Shown here piece by piece: positions 1 through 8,951 of a stretch of DNA of 23,748 nt. Origin of the DNA: an uncultured Lachnospiraceae bacterium (GTDB taxonomy: Bacteria; Bacillota_A; Clostridia; Lachnospirales; Lachnospiraceae); NCBI GenBank assembly GCA_905207905.1, contig CAJLNC010000038.1:1-23748 (forward strand), given 5' to 3'. Both the position numbers and the translations under genes were made by a program. The notes under the pieces are model-generated. The model was not told the origin of the DNA. It searched no databases and saw only the letters and a program-made list of their open reading frames with translations. Position 1 is the first letter of the stretch. Each line of letters starts with the position of its first letter.

Positions 1-85
1 TTTTTGTCCGGACTATTTTCAAGTGGTCAGAATCCGTAAAAAGACCGTAAAGAGAACATCTGTGCACAGACATTTCCAGGCAAAA

Positions 86-733
86 CTAATCCTGGAATTT
101 TTCCAGATCCTCATTTTTACCGATTACATAGAGGATCTCACCCGTTTCCAGCGGTTGATTTGGCTGAAACTGCATAATCACCTCAGTTCCCCGCTTCATC
201 CCCACCACGTTCAGCCCATACTGGCGCCGCAGATCCAGCTCGATCAGAGATTTTCCTCCCCATTCCGCCGGAACCGCCACCTCTACAAGAGAAAAATCGG
301 GAGACAGAGCAATCCAGTCCATAAAATCCTGAGCGCCGATGTAACGCCCAATGCGCACTCCCATCTCCTGCTCCGGATACACCACCTTGGTCACTCCGAT
401 TTTTTCCAGGATTCTTCCATGCATATCATTTTTTGCTCTGGCAATAATGTACTCTACCCCCTGATCCTGACACATCATGGCGGCCACAATACTGGCCTCC
501 ATGTGATCCACCATGGTGATGATCGCTCCGTCTACATTCTTCAGCCCCAGCCCGGCTATGGCCTCCGGATCCTCTACATCCGCCGTCATAGCATAACTTA
601 CCTCATCAGCAATCATCTGAATCTTTTCCGGATCATTGTCCACCGCAATCACCTGACAGCCAGTACTTTCCAGCGTTCTGGCCACGCTGGCTCCAAACCG
701 GTCTATTCCAAATACTACATACTGTTTTTTCAT
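86..733 (-). CDS. ktrA: Potassium uptake regulatory subunit, TrkA/KtrA family
   Basis: This is the cytoplasmic gating subunit of a Ktr-type potassium uptake system. It is expected to sit as a ring under the KtrB channel-like subunit and to sense nucleotides. The 215-residue product has an N-terminal Rossmann RCK domain, with a GIDRFG glycine loop at residues 9-14 and the acidic D32 at the end of the second strand. A C-terminal RCK_C domain covers roughly residues 130-215; in the family this domain can bind c-di-AMP. The start chosen is the ATG at 733, preceded by AAGGAGAAGG. A longer frame reaches 790 but has no comparable site. The ktrB-like gene ends at 795, so the two are surely co-transcribed. 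The family call is firm; the Ktr rather than Trk name rests on the single-RCK length and the pairing with a short TrkH-like protein. Confidence 0.9.
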   Translation of the reverse strand: MKKQYVVFGIDRFGASVARTLESTGCQVIAVDNDPEKIQMIADEVSYAMTADVEDPEAIAGLGLKNVDGAIITMVDHMEASIVAAMMCQDQGVEYIIARAKNDMHGRILEKIGVTKVVYPEQEMGVRIGRYIGAQDFMDWIALSPDFSLVEVAVPAEWGGKSLIELDLRRQYGLNVVGMKRGTEVIMQFQPNQPLETGEILYVIGKNEDLEKFQD

Positions 734-794
734 TTTCCTTCTCCTTATCGCTTTCCCTAATTCCTGAAAGGACAGCTCCCCTGCCCCCAAACCC

Positions 795-2228
795 TTATCC
801 TACAACAATGTGTTCTCTGGGCAGCGTCCGCTTATCATTCTTCCTTCCCAGTTTTGCCGCCATCAAAAGAGGCAGAGTAATGGGGCCGATTCTTCCCACA
901 TACATCAGAAAAATAATAATGTATTTGCTTACTGTACCAAGATGAGGCGTCACATCTGCAGTCAGCCCCACCGTTCCCACCGCGGACACCACCTCATACA
1001 TGGCGTCAATCAGATCCACATGGGGTTCCAGCAGGGAGAGCGCCGTTGTGCCTGCCGCCACCAGCATCATCCCCACAGTCACCACTGCGATTCCCATGCG
1101 CACGGTACTGATATCAATTTTTCTCTTATAACATTCTGTATCCTCATGTCCCCGAAGGATGGACCAGCAGGTAAGCAGAACCACTGCAATGGTAACCGTC
1201 TTCATTCCCCCTGCGGTGCTTGCCGGAGATCCGCCCACAAACATCAGTACGCAGGACACAAACTTGGATGCCTCCCGCAGTGCAGACTGAGAGATGGTAA
1301 AAAAGCCTGCCGTTCTGGTGGTCACTGACTGGAACAGAGCAGCCATTGCCTTCTCCGGTGAAGACAGCCCTCCCAGAGTTTCCGGATTGTTCCACTCCGC
1401 TGCTGCAAAGAACAAAACGCCCGCCAAAATCAAAGATACCGTCATAGTAATCACGATCTTGGTGTGAAGCGCCATTCCCCGCAGGGATTTTTCCAGTCCC
1501 TCTCTTTTTATAAAAAGGTTTTTCAGAAATTTGGTGATATCCTTCCATACCCAAAAGCCCAGTCCCCCTGTAATGATCAATCCCATAATAACAAAATTAA
1601 TCCAGGGATTTCCAACGTATGCTGCCAAACTGGAATCTCCCAGAAGATCCACTCCCGCATTACAAAAGGCTGACACAGCGTGAAATACGCCGTACCAGAT
1701 TCCCCGCAAAAAACCGTACTCAGGAATAAAATGCAGGGCAAGGCAGACAGCACCCACGCTCTCCACAATCAAAGTTCCCTTTACCACATAGATCAGCATC
1801 CGCACCATACCGCTGACAGTGTCCGTACTGAAATAATCATGTATCAGCACTCTGGAGTTCAAAGAGATCTTTCTGCGCAGCACCAGCAAAAACAGCATGC
1901 CGCACACAATAATCCCCCATCCTCCGATCTGGATTAAAGCCAACAGCACCAGTTTTCCCAGAAAGGTAAACTGAACCGCAGGCACCACTGTCACCAGCCC
2001 GGTCACACAGACGCAGGTGCAGGAGGTAAACAGGGCGTCAACAAAGTTCAGCCACTGACCATCTGCATTACAGATAGGAAGCATCAAAATCAGAGCCCCC
2101 AACAATATGATTCCCATAAACCCCAGGACCATAATCTTCAGAGCTCCCCATCTCCTCTTCCTTTTTTTTAAAAAGGTTTCCGGATTTTTTCGCAGATATT
2201 CCGCAACGGTTTTTTCTTTCTTCTCCAT
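795..2228 (-). CDS. ktrB: Potassium uptake transmembrane subunit, TrkH/KtrB family
   Basis: This is the ion-conducting membrane subunit of the potassium uptake system, about 477 residues. It shows the four-fold M1-P-M2 repeat of the superfamily. The four filter loops can be recognised from their glycines: CVTGLV, CNAGVD, RTAGFF and TVGLTA, in that order along the chain. The N terminus is short, basic and cytoplasmic. Two in-frame ATGs lie six bases apart. I prefer the inner one at 2228, because it is seven bases from an AGGGTGG ribosome binding site whereas the outer ATG at 2234 is almost on top of it. It lies between rlmB (15 bases upstream) and the ktrA-like gene, so it probably belongs to the long minus-strand transcript. 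No terminator or riboswitch for it was seen. Confidence 0.9.
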   Translation of the reverse strand: MEKKEKTVAEYLRKNPETFLKKRKRRWGALKIMVLGFMGIILLGALILMLPICNADGQWLNFVDALFTSCTCVCVTGLVTVVPAVQFTFLGKLVLLALIQIGGWGIIVCGMLFLLVLRRKISLNSRVLIHDYFSTDTVSGMVRMLIYVVKGTLIVESVGAVCLALHFIPEYGFLRGIWYGVFHAVSAFCNAGVDLLGDSSLAAYVGNPWINFVIMGLIITGGLGFWVWKDITKFLKNLFIKREGLEKSLRGMALHTKIVITMTVSLILAGVLFFAAAEWNNPETLGGLSSPEKAMAALFQSVTTRTAGFFTISQSALREASKFVSCVLMFVGGSPASTAGGMKTVTIAVVLLTCWSILRGHEDTECYKRKIDISTVRMGIAVVTVGMMLVAAGTTALSLLEPHVDLIDAMYEVVSAVGTVGLTADVTPHLGTVSKYIIIFLMYVGRIGPITLPLLMAAKLGRKNDKRTLPREHIVVG

Positions 2229-2243
2229 ACCCATTCCACCCTG

Positions 2244-2993
2244 CTATTTTCCGGCTCCTATTCGCTGCCGGACGATCTCATAGGCCAGCACGCCTGCTGC
2301 CACAGATGCGTTCAGGGAATCGATCTCTCCTTTCATGGGGATAGAAGCGATAAAATCGCACTTTTCCCGCACCAGGCGGCTGACTCCCTCCCCCTCGTTT
2401 CCGATCACCAGACCCATGGGTCCCTTCAGATCCAGATCATACATCAGTTCTCCACCCATATCGGCGCAGACAAACCAAAGTCCTTCTTTTTTCAGTTCCT
2501 CAATGACAGCAGTCAGATTATTCACCTTGGCAACCGGAGTATAATTCAGAGCGCCGGCGGAGGTTCTTGCCACCACCGCCGTAAGTCCCACTGCGCGGCG
2601 TTTGGGGATAATCACCCCATGGGCTCCTGCCTGATTGGCCGTCCGAATAATTGCCCCCAGATTGTGGGGATCCTCAATCCCATCCAGCAGGAAAATAAAG
2701 GGCGGCTCCCCCTTCTCCCTGGCCAGGTTTAGAATATCCTCCACCTGAGCGTACTTATAAGCCGCTGCATGGGCAATCACGCCCTGATGCTTTCCTGTCT
2801 GGGAAAGTTGATCCAGCCGCTCCTTTTTCACCCGGTTCACAATGGTCTCCTGTTTTCTCGCCTCTCTGAGTATGGACATAACAGGGCCATCCGTCAATCC
2901 GTCCTGTACAAACAGTTTATCAATGGTCTTTCCAGAGCGAAAGGCCTCCAGCACCGCATTCCTTCCCTCAATGGTCAGCTCTTCAAAGCTCAT
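2244..2993 (-). CDS. rlmB: 23S rRNA 2'-O-methyltransferase of the SpoU/TrmH family (RlmB-like)
   Basis: This enzyme is predicted to 2'-O-methylate a guanosine of 23S rRNA using S-adenosylmethionine. The 249-residue protein starts with the small L30-like substrate-binding domain, about residues 1-70 (IEGRNAVLEAFRSG is typical). The SPOUT knot domain follows. Its three signature motifs are visible: DPHNLGAIIRTANQAGAHG (motif 1), LVIGNEGEGVSR (motif 2) and SLNASVAAGVLAYE (motif 3). The start is the ATG at 2993, nine bases from GGAGG; an upstream TTG at 3014 is in frame but unlikely. The start overlaps the end of mrnC by 11 bases, implying translational coupling. Both products act on ribosomal RNA, which fits the pairing. 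The exact modified position is inferred from the family. Confidence 0.92.
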   Translation of the reverse strand: MSFEELTIEGRNAVLEAFRSGKTIDKLFVQDGLTDGPVMSILREARKQETIVNRVKKERLDQLSQTGKHQGVIAHAAAYKYAQVEDILNLAREKGEPPFIFLLDGIEDPHNLGAIIRTANQAGAHGVIIPKRRAVGLTAVVARTSAGALNYTPVAKVNNLTAVIEELKKEGLWFVCADMGGELMYDLDLKGPMGLVIGNEGEGVSRLVREKCDFIASIPMKGEIDSLNASVAAGVLAYEIVRQRIGAGK

Positions 2994-3462
2994 ATCCGCT
3001 TTCCTCCAATCCAAGACTGATCAAATCTATCATCCTCTGATATTCTTCCCTTAAATACAGATACCCCATCAGAGCCTCAAAGCCTGTGGCCTCCAGATAT
3101 TCCCTGCGGCTGGCATTTTTCGCTGTATTGTACGGCTTGGCATTATGCCCCCGACGATAAACGGCCAGCTCCGCCTCCTCAAGACGAGGGAGCAGCGCCT
3201 GAATCAATTTTGCCTGGGCTCCCGCCCGCACAAGATTGGTAGCCTTCTGATGCAGCTTGGCTGTCTGGGTATTTCCTCGCTTTGCCAGCACGGTGCGAAT
3301 CACAAGCTCATACACCGCATCTCCCACATAGGCCAGCGTCAGGGGAGAATATTGAGAAAAATCTCTTTTTTTCAGATGAAAGGCATCCTCCAGCAGAAAG
3401 GAAAATCCTTCCCCAGCCTTCCGATCTTCCTCCTTACCCCCACAGACTATGCTCTCTTCCAT
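2983..3462 (-). CDS. mrnC: Mini-ribonuclease III
   Basis: Mini-RNase III is an RNase III catalytic domain without the double-stranded RNA-binding domain. In Firmicutes it trims the ends of 23S rRNA precursors. The product is 159 residues, slightly long because of about 30 extra residues before the domain. The family motif YVGDAVYE lies at residues 45-52, supplying D48 and E52. The second acidic cluster is in [14 protein letters not shown] near residue 129. RRGHNAK (103-109) is also typical. The ATG at 3462 lies inside the end of cysS, a 16-base overlap, with an AAGGTG ribosome binding site. The downstream rlmB gene overlaps its end. This cysS-mrnC-rlmB order is conserved across many Firmicutes, which strengthens all three calls. 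Confidence 0.93.
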   Translation of the reverse strand: MEESIVCGGKEEDRKAGEGFSFLLEDAFHLKKRDFSQYSPLTLAYVGDAVYELVIRTVLAKRGNTQTAKLHQKATNLVRAGAQAKLIQALLPRLEEAELAVYRRGHNAKPYNTAKNASRREYLEATGFEALMGYLYLREEYQRMIDLISLGLEESGYEL

Positions 3463-4853
3463 TTCACACCTTCTCTGGTATCCAGAAGCTGGATTCCCTT
3501 CTCCAGAAGCTGATCCCGAATCTCATCCGCTCTGGCAAAATTTCTGGCTTTTCTGGCTTCCTGACGTTCCTGTATCAGACCTTCAATCTCCTCGTCCAGA
3601 AGCTCCTCTTTCTTCTCCAGTATCAGCCCAAGTACCTCTCCCAGTTCCAGGATTTCATCCCGCACGGCCAGAATCAGTGCCCTGGAGTTTTCTCCTGTCA
3701 CATTGGAATTTGCAAATTTTACCAGCTCAAAGATCACCGATACCGCATCTGCGGTGTTCAGGTCATCATCCATCGCCTCATCAAATCTGGAAGTAAAGGC
3801 TTTCGCTTCTTTTAATGTTTCCCCTTCTTTTTCCTGAAGCTCCTGAATGGAAGCATTGTCTGCCAGGAATTTCAGATTATCCACTGCATTGACAATCCGC
3901 TCCAGTCCATTTTTCGCAGCCTCCATCAGCTCTGCGCTGAAATTTAAGGGACTTCTGTAATGAGCGCTGAGCATAAAGAACCGCAGCACCTGGAGATCAT
4001 ATTTTTCCTTAATATCTCTGACTGTAAAAAAGTTTCCCAGAGATTTGGACATTTTCTTATTGTCGATATTTAAAAATCCGTTGTGCAGCCAGTATCTGGC
4101 AAAGGGCTTGCCATTGCAGCACTCACTCTGAGCAATCTCGTTCTCATGGTGCGGAAAAATCAGATCCTCGCCTCCTGCATGGATATCAATCTCCTCTCCC
4201 AGATAGCGCTTCGCCATCACAGAGCACTCAATATGCCAACCGGGACGCCCCTGACTCCAGGGAGACTCCCAGAAAGGTTCTCCTTCTTTTTTCGGCTTCC
4301 AAAGCACAAAATCCAGAGGATCTTCCTTCTCATCCTCCCCAGTCACCAGAAGGGAACGATTGCCGGAGCGCAGATCGTCCAGATTCTTGTGAGACAGTTT
4401 TCCGTACTCCTTAAATTTCCTGGTACGAAAATACACAGTACCATTTACATTATAGGCATACCCTTTCTCTACCAGATCAGAGATCATGTCCACCATTCCT
4501 CCAATCTCCTGGGTAGCCAGCGGATGCGTGGTAGCGGGACGTACGTTCATATCCGCCATATCTTGTTTACACTCTTTAATATACCGTTCGGAGATCTCCT
4601 GGGGGGATACGCCCTCCTCATTGGCCTTTTTAATGATCTTATCATCCACATCTGTAAAATTGGACACAAAATTCACTTCGTATCCCTTGTGCTCCATATA
4701 ACGTCTTGCGGTATCAAACACAATCATGGGACGGGCATTTCCAATATGAATCAAATTATAGACCGTTGGGCCGCACACATACATCGAAACCTTTCCCGGC
4801 ACCAGGGGTACAAACTCTTCCTTTTTCTTTGTAAGGGTATTATAAAATTTCAT
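3447..4853 (-). CDS. cysS: Cysteinyl-tRNA synthetase
   Basis: This class I synthetase charges tRNA-Cys with cysteine in the cytoplasm. The 468-residue protein has the zinc-site cysteine in CGPTVY at residue 27 and the HIGN signature at 36-39. It also has the ECS and [10 protein letters not shown] segments that carry the remaining zinc ligands, and the KMSKS loop near residue 267. The C-terminal helical domain ends with a charged stretch. The ATG at 4853 is preceded by GAGGTG six bases away. A GTG at 4862 is in frame but badly placed. Length and motifs are normal for the family. It lies downstream of the GNAT gene across a 168-base gap holding a hairpin, so it may have its own promoter. Confidence 0.97.
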   Translation of the reverse strand: MKFYNTLTKKKEEFVPLVPGKVSMYVCGPTVYNLIHIGNARPMIVFDTARRYMEHKGYEVNFVSNFTDVDDKIIKKANEEGVSPQEISERYIKECKQDMADMNVRPATTHPLATQEIGGMVDMISDLVEKGYAYNVNGTVYFRTRKFKEYGKLSHKNLDDLRSGNRSLLVTGEDEKEDPLDFVLWKPKKEGEPFWESPWSQGRPGWHIECSVMAKRYLGEEIDIHAGGEDLIFPHHENEIAQSECCNGKPFARYWLHNGFLNIDNKKMSKSLGNFFTVRDIKEKYDLQVLRFFMLSAHYRSPLNFSAELMEAAKNGLERIVNAVDNLKFLADNASIQELQEKEGETLKEAKAFTSRFDEAMDDDLNTADAVSVIFELVKFANSNVTGENSRALILAVRDEILELGEVLGLILEKKEELLDEEIEGLIQERQEARKARNFARADEIRDQLLEKGIQLLDTREGVKWKRA

Positions 4854-4886
4854 CCTGTTCACCTCATATTTTCAATTCACTGGTAT

Positions 4887-4909
4887 AAAACTGGCGGCAA
4901 AATGCCGCC
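4887..4909 (-). terminator. Hairpin between the GNAT gene and cysS
   Basis: A perfect 7-bp stem (GGCGGCA with TGCCGCC, three-base loop) lies at 4893-4909. Read on the minus strand it is followed within two bases by a short run of four T. It could be a weak intrinsic terminator for the ispF-GNAT transcript or an attenuator before cysS. The short T run makes the call uncertain. The rest of the gap (4910-5021) shows nothing else that I can support. Confidence 0.4.
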
Positions 4910-5021
4910 GCAAGTTCTCCTTTAGTCTATGCAATCCAATCTGGTTTGTCAATGAAAATGTTCCTTACGGTGCTTCCGCCTCCTGGCTTCTGCAGCCGCA
5001 TTCCAAATCATCCCGCTCCAA

Positions 5022-6101
5022 TCACACCACTTCACAGATCATGGTGTGACAGAAAGGATTCGCTGCCCCCAGCCTGGCCGGAAGATCTGCAATATCCACG
5101 GTCTCTATCCTGGCCTCCTCCGCAGCCAGAAGCTCCAGGCGGCGTATCTGACCGCCCTGAGGAGTAACGGTGAGTTCAAACAGCCCCTGATTCTGAGGGA
5201 GAAGCGCATCCGTCACATACCAGATCTTGGTAACCCTCTCTTTCGCCCTCACTCTGGTTATAAATGCTTCCAGATTGGTGATTCTGGCCATCATGGGCGG
5301 AAAAGCCTCTCTGGCCTCACACCTTGCGCAAAGAGGCTGCGCATCTTTTCCCCCCGCTGCTGCCTCTACTGTCTTTTCTGAAGCCGCAGACAGCTTCTGC
5401 CCCTTTCTGGCTTTACCGACCGCTTCTGCTTCCTCCGTCATTGCAGCAGATCGCTGCGCCCCAAAGAGGATCTCCAAACTGCCCCCACTGACCTCCTGTT
5501 CCTGCGCCAGCCTGCGGTAATAATCCGGGCTTCTCTTAGAAAACAACTGAAACTGGGATGTCATCTCCTGATTTACCTTCTCAGACAGACGCTCCAGAAG
5601 CTCTTGGTCTTCCAGAAGCTCCCGGTCGGCCTTCTTCCAATTCTCCGGCCTGATCCCTCCCGGCTCCATCCCCTTCGTCAACAAGTTCAGAATCCTATCC
5701 TCCTCCCACTGCCAGGGCCAGGCTCTTCCAAACCCAAAAGGCGTATAGATGGCTTCAGAAGCCGGCATCAGAAACACAAAGGGGGCTCCCTGCTGCTCCA
5801 GATCCTTCAGAGCCTGGGTAAGGAGGCTGCGCATCAAACCTTTGTGCCGATAATCCGGCTCTGTGGCAACTGCCACCACATACCAGAGTACCAGCTCCTC
5901 TCCGTTCCAAAGTACCCGGCAGGGGTTGAGATGGAGCATTCCATGAATGCCCGACTCATCCTCCGCCCCATAGATCTGATTTTCCCTTGCCCTGGTTTTA
6001 TAATAGTAATCTACAAAGGATTGTTCATCCTCTGAAAATACCAGTTCATACAATGCTCTGGTATTTTCATGCTCCCAATTTTCCAGTTTTCTAAAATTCA
6101 T
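5022..6101 (-). CDS. Eis-like GNAT N-acetyltransferase with a C-terminal SCP2-like domain
   Basis: The product, about 359 residues, looks like the two-part Eis type of acetyltransferase. It has an N-terminal GNAT fold using acetyl-CoA and a C-terminal sterol-carrier-like domain. The acetyl-CoA loop region reads VVAVATEPDYRHKGLMRSLL near residues 75-95. It is followed by the PASEAIYTPFGFGRA segment typical of this class. The C-terminal 90 residues, starting near ITNLEAFI, match the SCP2-like part. Between them lies a low-complexity Ala/Lys/Glu linker, possibly an insertion. I chose the ATG at 6101, which has AAGGATG five bases upstream. The frame is open to 6236 but that stretch reads as basic low-complexity sequence. 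The substrate is unknown; family members acetylate aminoglycosides, peptides or protein lysines. It sits between ispF and cysS. Confidence 0.8.
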   Translation of the reverse strand: MNFRKLENWEHENTRALYELVFSEDEQSFVDYYYKTRARENQIYGAEDESGIHGMLHLNPCRVLWNGEELVLWYVVAVATEPDYRHKGLMRSLLTQALKDLEQQGAPFVFLMPASEAIYTPFGFGRAWPWQWEEDRILNLLTKGMEPGGIRPENWKKADRELLEDQELLERLSEKVNQEMTSQFQLFSKRSPDYYRRLAQEQEVSGGSLEILFGAQRSAAMTEEAEAVGKARKGQKLSAASEKTVEAAAGGKDAQPLCARCEAREAFPPMMARITNLEAFITRVRAKERVTKIWYVTDALLPQNQGLFELTVTPQGGQIRRLELLAAEEARIETVDIADLPARLGAANPFCHTMICEVV

Positions 6102-6240
6102 AGTTTCATCCTTTTCCTGCTTCTGGGGCATCTTCTTTTTCTTCTTCCGGGCTGTCCCCGGTCTTATCCTCCCATCTGCCTGCAGCGCTGTCTCCTGACA
6201 GCACTTCCCTCTGCCTGCGGCTCCGCTTTCTGACAAGTCC

Positions 6241-6780
6241 TTATTCTCTGCATCCGCCGCAGCCTCCGCATCCCCCTGCTGTCATAACGTCGTCAGACAC
6301 CAGATCCATCAAAGGCAGCAGCAGACAGATGGCCTGGGCAGAGATTCCCTCTCCAGTGCCCGTAAAGCCCAGCCCCTCCTCTGTGGTAGCTTTTATGTTC
6401 ACCTGATCCACTTCAATCCCCAGAGCTCTTGCCACATTCTCCCGCATCTTTGGCAGATGCGGCATCATCTTGGGTTTCTGGGCAATGATGGTGGCATCAA
6501 TATTTTCGATTACATAATTATGATCCTCCAGCAGCCTGCCCACCTGCTCCAAAAGAACCATGCTGGAAATTCCCTTATATGCCGGATCGGTATCGGGAAA
6601 ATGCTGTCCAATATCCCCAAGAGCCGCCGCTCCCAGCAGTGCGTCCATAATGGCATGAACGATCACATCCGCGTCAGAGTGGCCGAGAAGCCCTTTCTCA
6701 TAAGGAATTTTCACGCCTCCCAGTATCAGATCCCTTCCTTCGGTCAGTTTATGCACATCATATCCCATTCCTATTCTCAT
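6241..6780 (-). CDS. ispF: 2-C-methyl-D-erythritol 2,4-cyclodiphosphate synthase
   Basis: IspF closes the cyclodiphosphate ring in the non-mevalonate (MEP) isoprenoid pathway. The N terminus [12 protein letters not shown] places metal ligands at D8 and H10, with H42 in the SDADVIVHA segment. The C-terminal [19 protein letters not shown] motif is also present. The canonical enzyme ends near residue 158. This one runs to 179 residues and ends in a Gly/Cys tail ([12 protein letters not shown]), which is unusual. The start is the ATG at 6780 preceded by AAAGGATGAGG; an ATG at 6789 directly abuts the AAGG and is unlikely. It appears to be the first gene of the housekeeping transcript. No ispD was seen beside it. 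Confidence 0.95.
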   Translation of the reverse strand: MRIGMGYDVHKLTEGRDLILGGVKIPYEKGLLGHSDADVIVHAIMDALLGAAALGDIGQHFPDTDPAYKGISSMVLLEQVGRLLEDHNYVIENIDATIIAQKPKMMPHLPKMRENVARALGIEVDQVNIKATTEEGLGFTGTGEGISAQAICLLLPLMDLVSDDVMTAGGCGGCGGCRE

Positions 6781-6936
6781 ATACCTCATCCTTTCTTCTG
6801 TTCCTATTTCTGGCCAAATACTTCCAATGGAAAAACCGCCTTCTTATGAAAATAAGATAGCCATAAACCGCCTTCTCGTCAAGGCCTTTTGTTTTTCTGA
6901 AAGCTTCTCACCCTTCTATGGTATGACGAATAAAAT

Positions 6937-6979
6937 CCCCTCTGAACAGATCTCAAAATCCTACGTCTGTTCAGAGGGG
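6937..6979 (-). terminator. Intrinsic terminator after the minus-strand cobalamin importer
   Basis: A perfect 14-bp inverted repeat (6937-6950 with 6966-6979, 15-base loop) is followed on the minus strand by ATTTTATT. It lies downstream of the ATPase gene that ends at 7084 and upstream of ispF, so it most likely ends the minus-strand importer transcript. Confidence 0.65.
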
Positions 6980-7044
6980 AAAATAGAAAAATTTTCAGGT
7001 GGCTTATAAAGTATACATTCTCTGCAGGATCCCTATCCCGTGGG

Positions 7045-7077
7045 CCGGATCATACAATTGCTTTTTCTATGATCCGG
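7045..7077 (-). other. Stem-loop directly after the ATPase stop codon
   Basis: Ten perfect base pairs (CCGGATCATA at 7045-7054 with TATGATCCGG at 7068-7077) form a hairpin a few bases beyond the end of the ATPase gene. There is no T run on either strand. It may protect the 3' end of the message or support the terminator 70 bases further on; its role is inferred only from position. Confidence 0.45.
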
Positions 7078-7083
7078 ATTCTA

Positions 7084-7863
7084 TCATCTGCGTTTCACGA
7101 GAACCATCTTCCTGTCCTGCACAGATACGATATCTGCCTGAACGCCATAGGCTTCTGCAATAATCTCCGATGAAAGCGCAGTATCCGGTTTCCCATCCGA
7201 AAGTATCCGTCCCTGCTTCATAACGACCACTTGATCTGCATAATCAAGTGCGTTGTTTAAATCGTGGATAACAGCCACCACTGTAATCCTTTTCTCTTTA
7301 CTGATTCTTCTTAAAAGCTCCATTGTCTCTATCTGATAACGCAAATCCAAATTGCTGGTAGGCTCATCCAGAAGCAAAACCTCCGGTTCCTGCACAATTG
7401 CTCTGGCAAAGAGCGCTCTCTGACGTTCTCCTCCACTCAAAGCGCTCAGATTTCGAAATGCAAATTCCTCCAGTTCAAACTCTTCCAGCACCTCTGATAC
7501 CAGATTAAGCTCTTCCGCCGAAGCCTTCGCTCCCATTCGGGGAAGTCTGCCGGAAAGCACCGTCTCCATTACGGATAACCCGGAAACCGCTGAAATATTC
7601 TGTGGAACATACCCGAAAAGTCTTGCTCGCCGCTTCAAAGACCAACTGCCAATATTTTCCTTCTCCCAGCTTATACTGCCCTGCTGCGGACCTATTAATC
7701 CATTGATACATTTTAGCAAAGTGGATTTCCCCGCCCCATTGGCTCCCAGAAGAACACAGACCGCTCCTTTCTCAACCCGAAAGCTTACCGAATCCAGTAT
7801 CTTCTTTTTATGCATTCCTCTTCCATAGGAAAAAAGAAGACCGGTTGTCTCTAATCCAGACAT
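7084..7863 (-). CDS. ABC transporter ATPase, BtuD/FepC-type (cobalamin importer 1)
   Basis: This is the nucleotide-binding subunit that powers import through the permease encoded just upstream. The 259-residue protein has Walker A (GANGAGKST, 40-48), signature LSGGE (142-146), Walker B (LLLDE, 163-167) and the switch histidine in VIHDLNNA. The subfamily is that of metal-chelate importers (siderophore, haem, cobalamin). Cobalamin or a related corrinoid is inferred because the operon is led by a cobalamin riboswitch. The ATG at 7863 follows the permease stop by one base, with GAAGG four bases upstream, so translation is coupled. It is the last gene of the cassette, with a terminator at 6937-6979. 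Confidence 0.9.
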   Translation of the reverse strand: MSGLETTGLLFSYGRGMHKKKILDSVSFRVEKGAVCVLLGANGAGKSTLLKCINGLIGPQQGSISWEKENIGSWSLKRRARLFGYVPQNISAVSGLSVMETVLSGRLPRMGAKASAEELNLVSEVLEEFELEEFAFRNLSALSGGERQRALFARAIVQEPEVLLLDEPTSNLDLRYQIETMELLRRISKEKRITVVAVIHDLNNALDYADQVVVMKQGRILSDGKPDTALSSEIIAEAYGVQADIVSVQDRKMVLVKRR

Positions 7864-7864
7864 A

Positions 7865-8932
7865 TTACCTTCTTCTCCTCCTTTCCCGTAAAATCAAATA
7901 CAAAAACAATGGCACCCCTACATACGACACTACAATCCCCACAGGCAGCGTAGTGGGCGAAAAAGCAACCCTTCCAACTGTATCTGCACCTGTTACAAGT
8001 ATTGCTCCCAATACTGCTGAAAAAGGCAAAAGGTACCTGTAATCTCCCCCGATCAGCAGTCTGGCTATGTGGGGTGCCACCAGACCCACAAAGCCAATGA
8101 TCCCAGTAAAACTTACTACAGAAGCCGTGAGAAGCGTCACACCTAATCCGCTGATTAGTCTTGTCCGTTTTACAGGAATCCCTAAAGACTTTGCCGTTTC
8201 ATCATTGCCCGAATCCAACAGATTAAATGCCCAGCCATGATATTGAAATATAGGATAAGTCACCAGAAAAAAAACTGACATAATCCCAATATCTCCCCAC
8301 TGCACGCTGTTCAGGCTGCCGAAAGTCCAATGTACGATTGCCGGAAGCTGATTTTCATTTGCAACGTACTGCATAGTTGAATTCATCGCACTGAACAAAT
8401 AATTTAAAGCAATTCCAGTCAAAACCAGTGCTTCTGCCCGTAACCCCTGATAACTGGCCAGTCCATATACAAAAACTGCACATAAAACAGCCATTCCAAA
8501 TGCACCAAGTACGGTCGCAAATTTGACGGAAGCAACGGAAATATTGCCAAACATAATCACCAGTGCCGCACCAAAAGCAGATGCGCCGGAAAGACCTGTG
8601 GTAAAGGGACTGGCCATTTGATTTCCTGTGATGGCCTGCATGGCTGCCCCCGCAACTCCAAGCCCGGCACCGGCCGCTATCCCTGCAGCAACTCTCGGCA
8701 TTCTCAGCATCAACAATACGTTGATTTCCTTTTCCGAAAGAGGGGAAGCGCAAATAAGCTGATCTGCTCCTGGGAATAGAGTTACAAAGATGCGCCCGGG
8801 AGTCAGATCAGTAACTCCCAAGCAGCATGCTGTTCCCATCAGCAAAAGTAAAAACAGCAGCGTGACAGCAAAAAAAATCAGTTTCTTTCTTTGCTGTTTT
8901 TTATACTTTCTGGTTAGAATATGTTCTTTCAT
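7865..8932 (-). CDS. FecCD/BtuC-family permease (cobalamin importer 1)
   Basis: This is the membrane channel of the first importer, about 355 residues with a hydrophobic pattern consistent with the ten helices of the BtuC fold. Family landmarks include LRMPRVAAGIAAGAGLGVAG, the glycine-rich GLSGASAFGAA and the cytoplasmic ATPase-coupling segment around GFVGLVAPHIARLLIGGDYR. The C terminus ends in a run of five arginines. The frame extends to 9001, but the ATG at 8932 has a reasonable AGGCAGG site and leaves a normal 19-base gap to the binding-protein gene. The ligand, cobalamin or another cobamide, is inferred from the riboswitch upstream of the operon. Confidence 0.9.
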   Translation of the reverse strand: MKEHILTRKYKKQQRKKLIFFAVTLLFLLLLMGTACCLGVTDLTPGRIFVTLFPGADQLICASPLSEKEINVLLMLRMPRVAAGIAAGAGLGVAGAAMQAITGNQMASPFTTGLSGASAFGAALVIMFGNISVASVKFATVLGAFGMAVLCAVFVYGLASYQGLRAEALVLTGIALNYLFSAMNSTMQYVANENQLPAIVHWTFGSLNSVQWGDIGIMSVFFLVTYPIFQYHGWAFNLLDSGNDETAKSLGIPVKRTRLISGLGVTLLTASVVSFTGIIGFVGLVAPHIARLLIGGDYRYLLPFSAVLGAILVTGADTVGRVAFSPTTLPVGIVVSYVGVPLFLYLILRERRRRR

Positions 8933-8951
8933 CCCTACCTGCCTGTCATTT

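Noticed and set aside
59..70. Perfect 12-bp palindrome TCTGTGCACAGA after the ktrA-like gene
   Set aside because: No T run follows on the minus strand, so it is not a convincing terminator, and nothing else supports a binding site.
23..760. Long plus-strand reading frame opposite the ktrA-like gene
   Set aside because: It is antisense to a well-supported gene, rich in His/Arg/Leu from reverse-complement codon bias, and matches no known family.
4083..4925. 280-codon plus-strand frame opposite cysS
   Set aside because: Antisense to cysS, no ribosome binding site and no recognisable domain.
6187..6202. GCTGTC/GACAGC hairpin between ispF and the GNAT gene
   Set aside because: Only six base pairs and no T run; no regulatory role can be supported.
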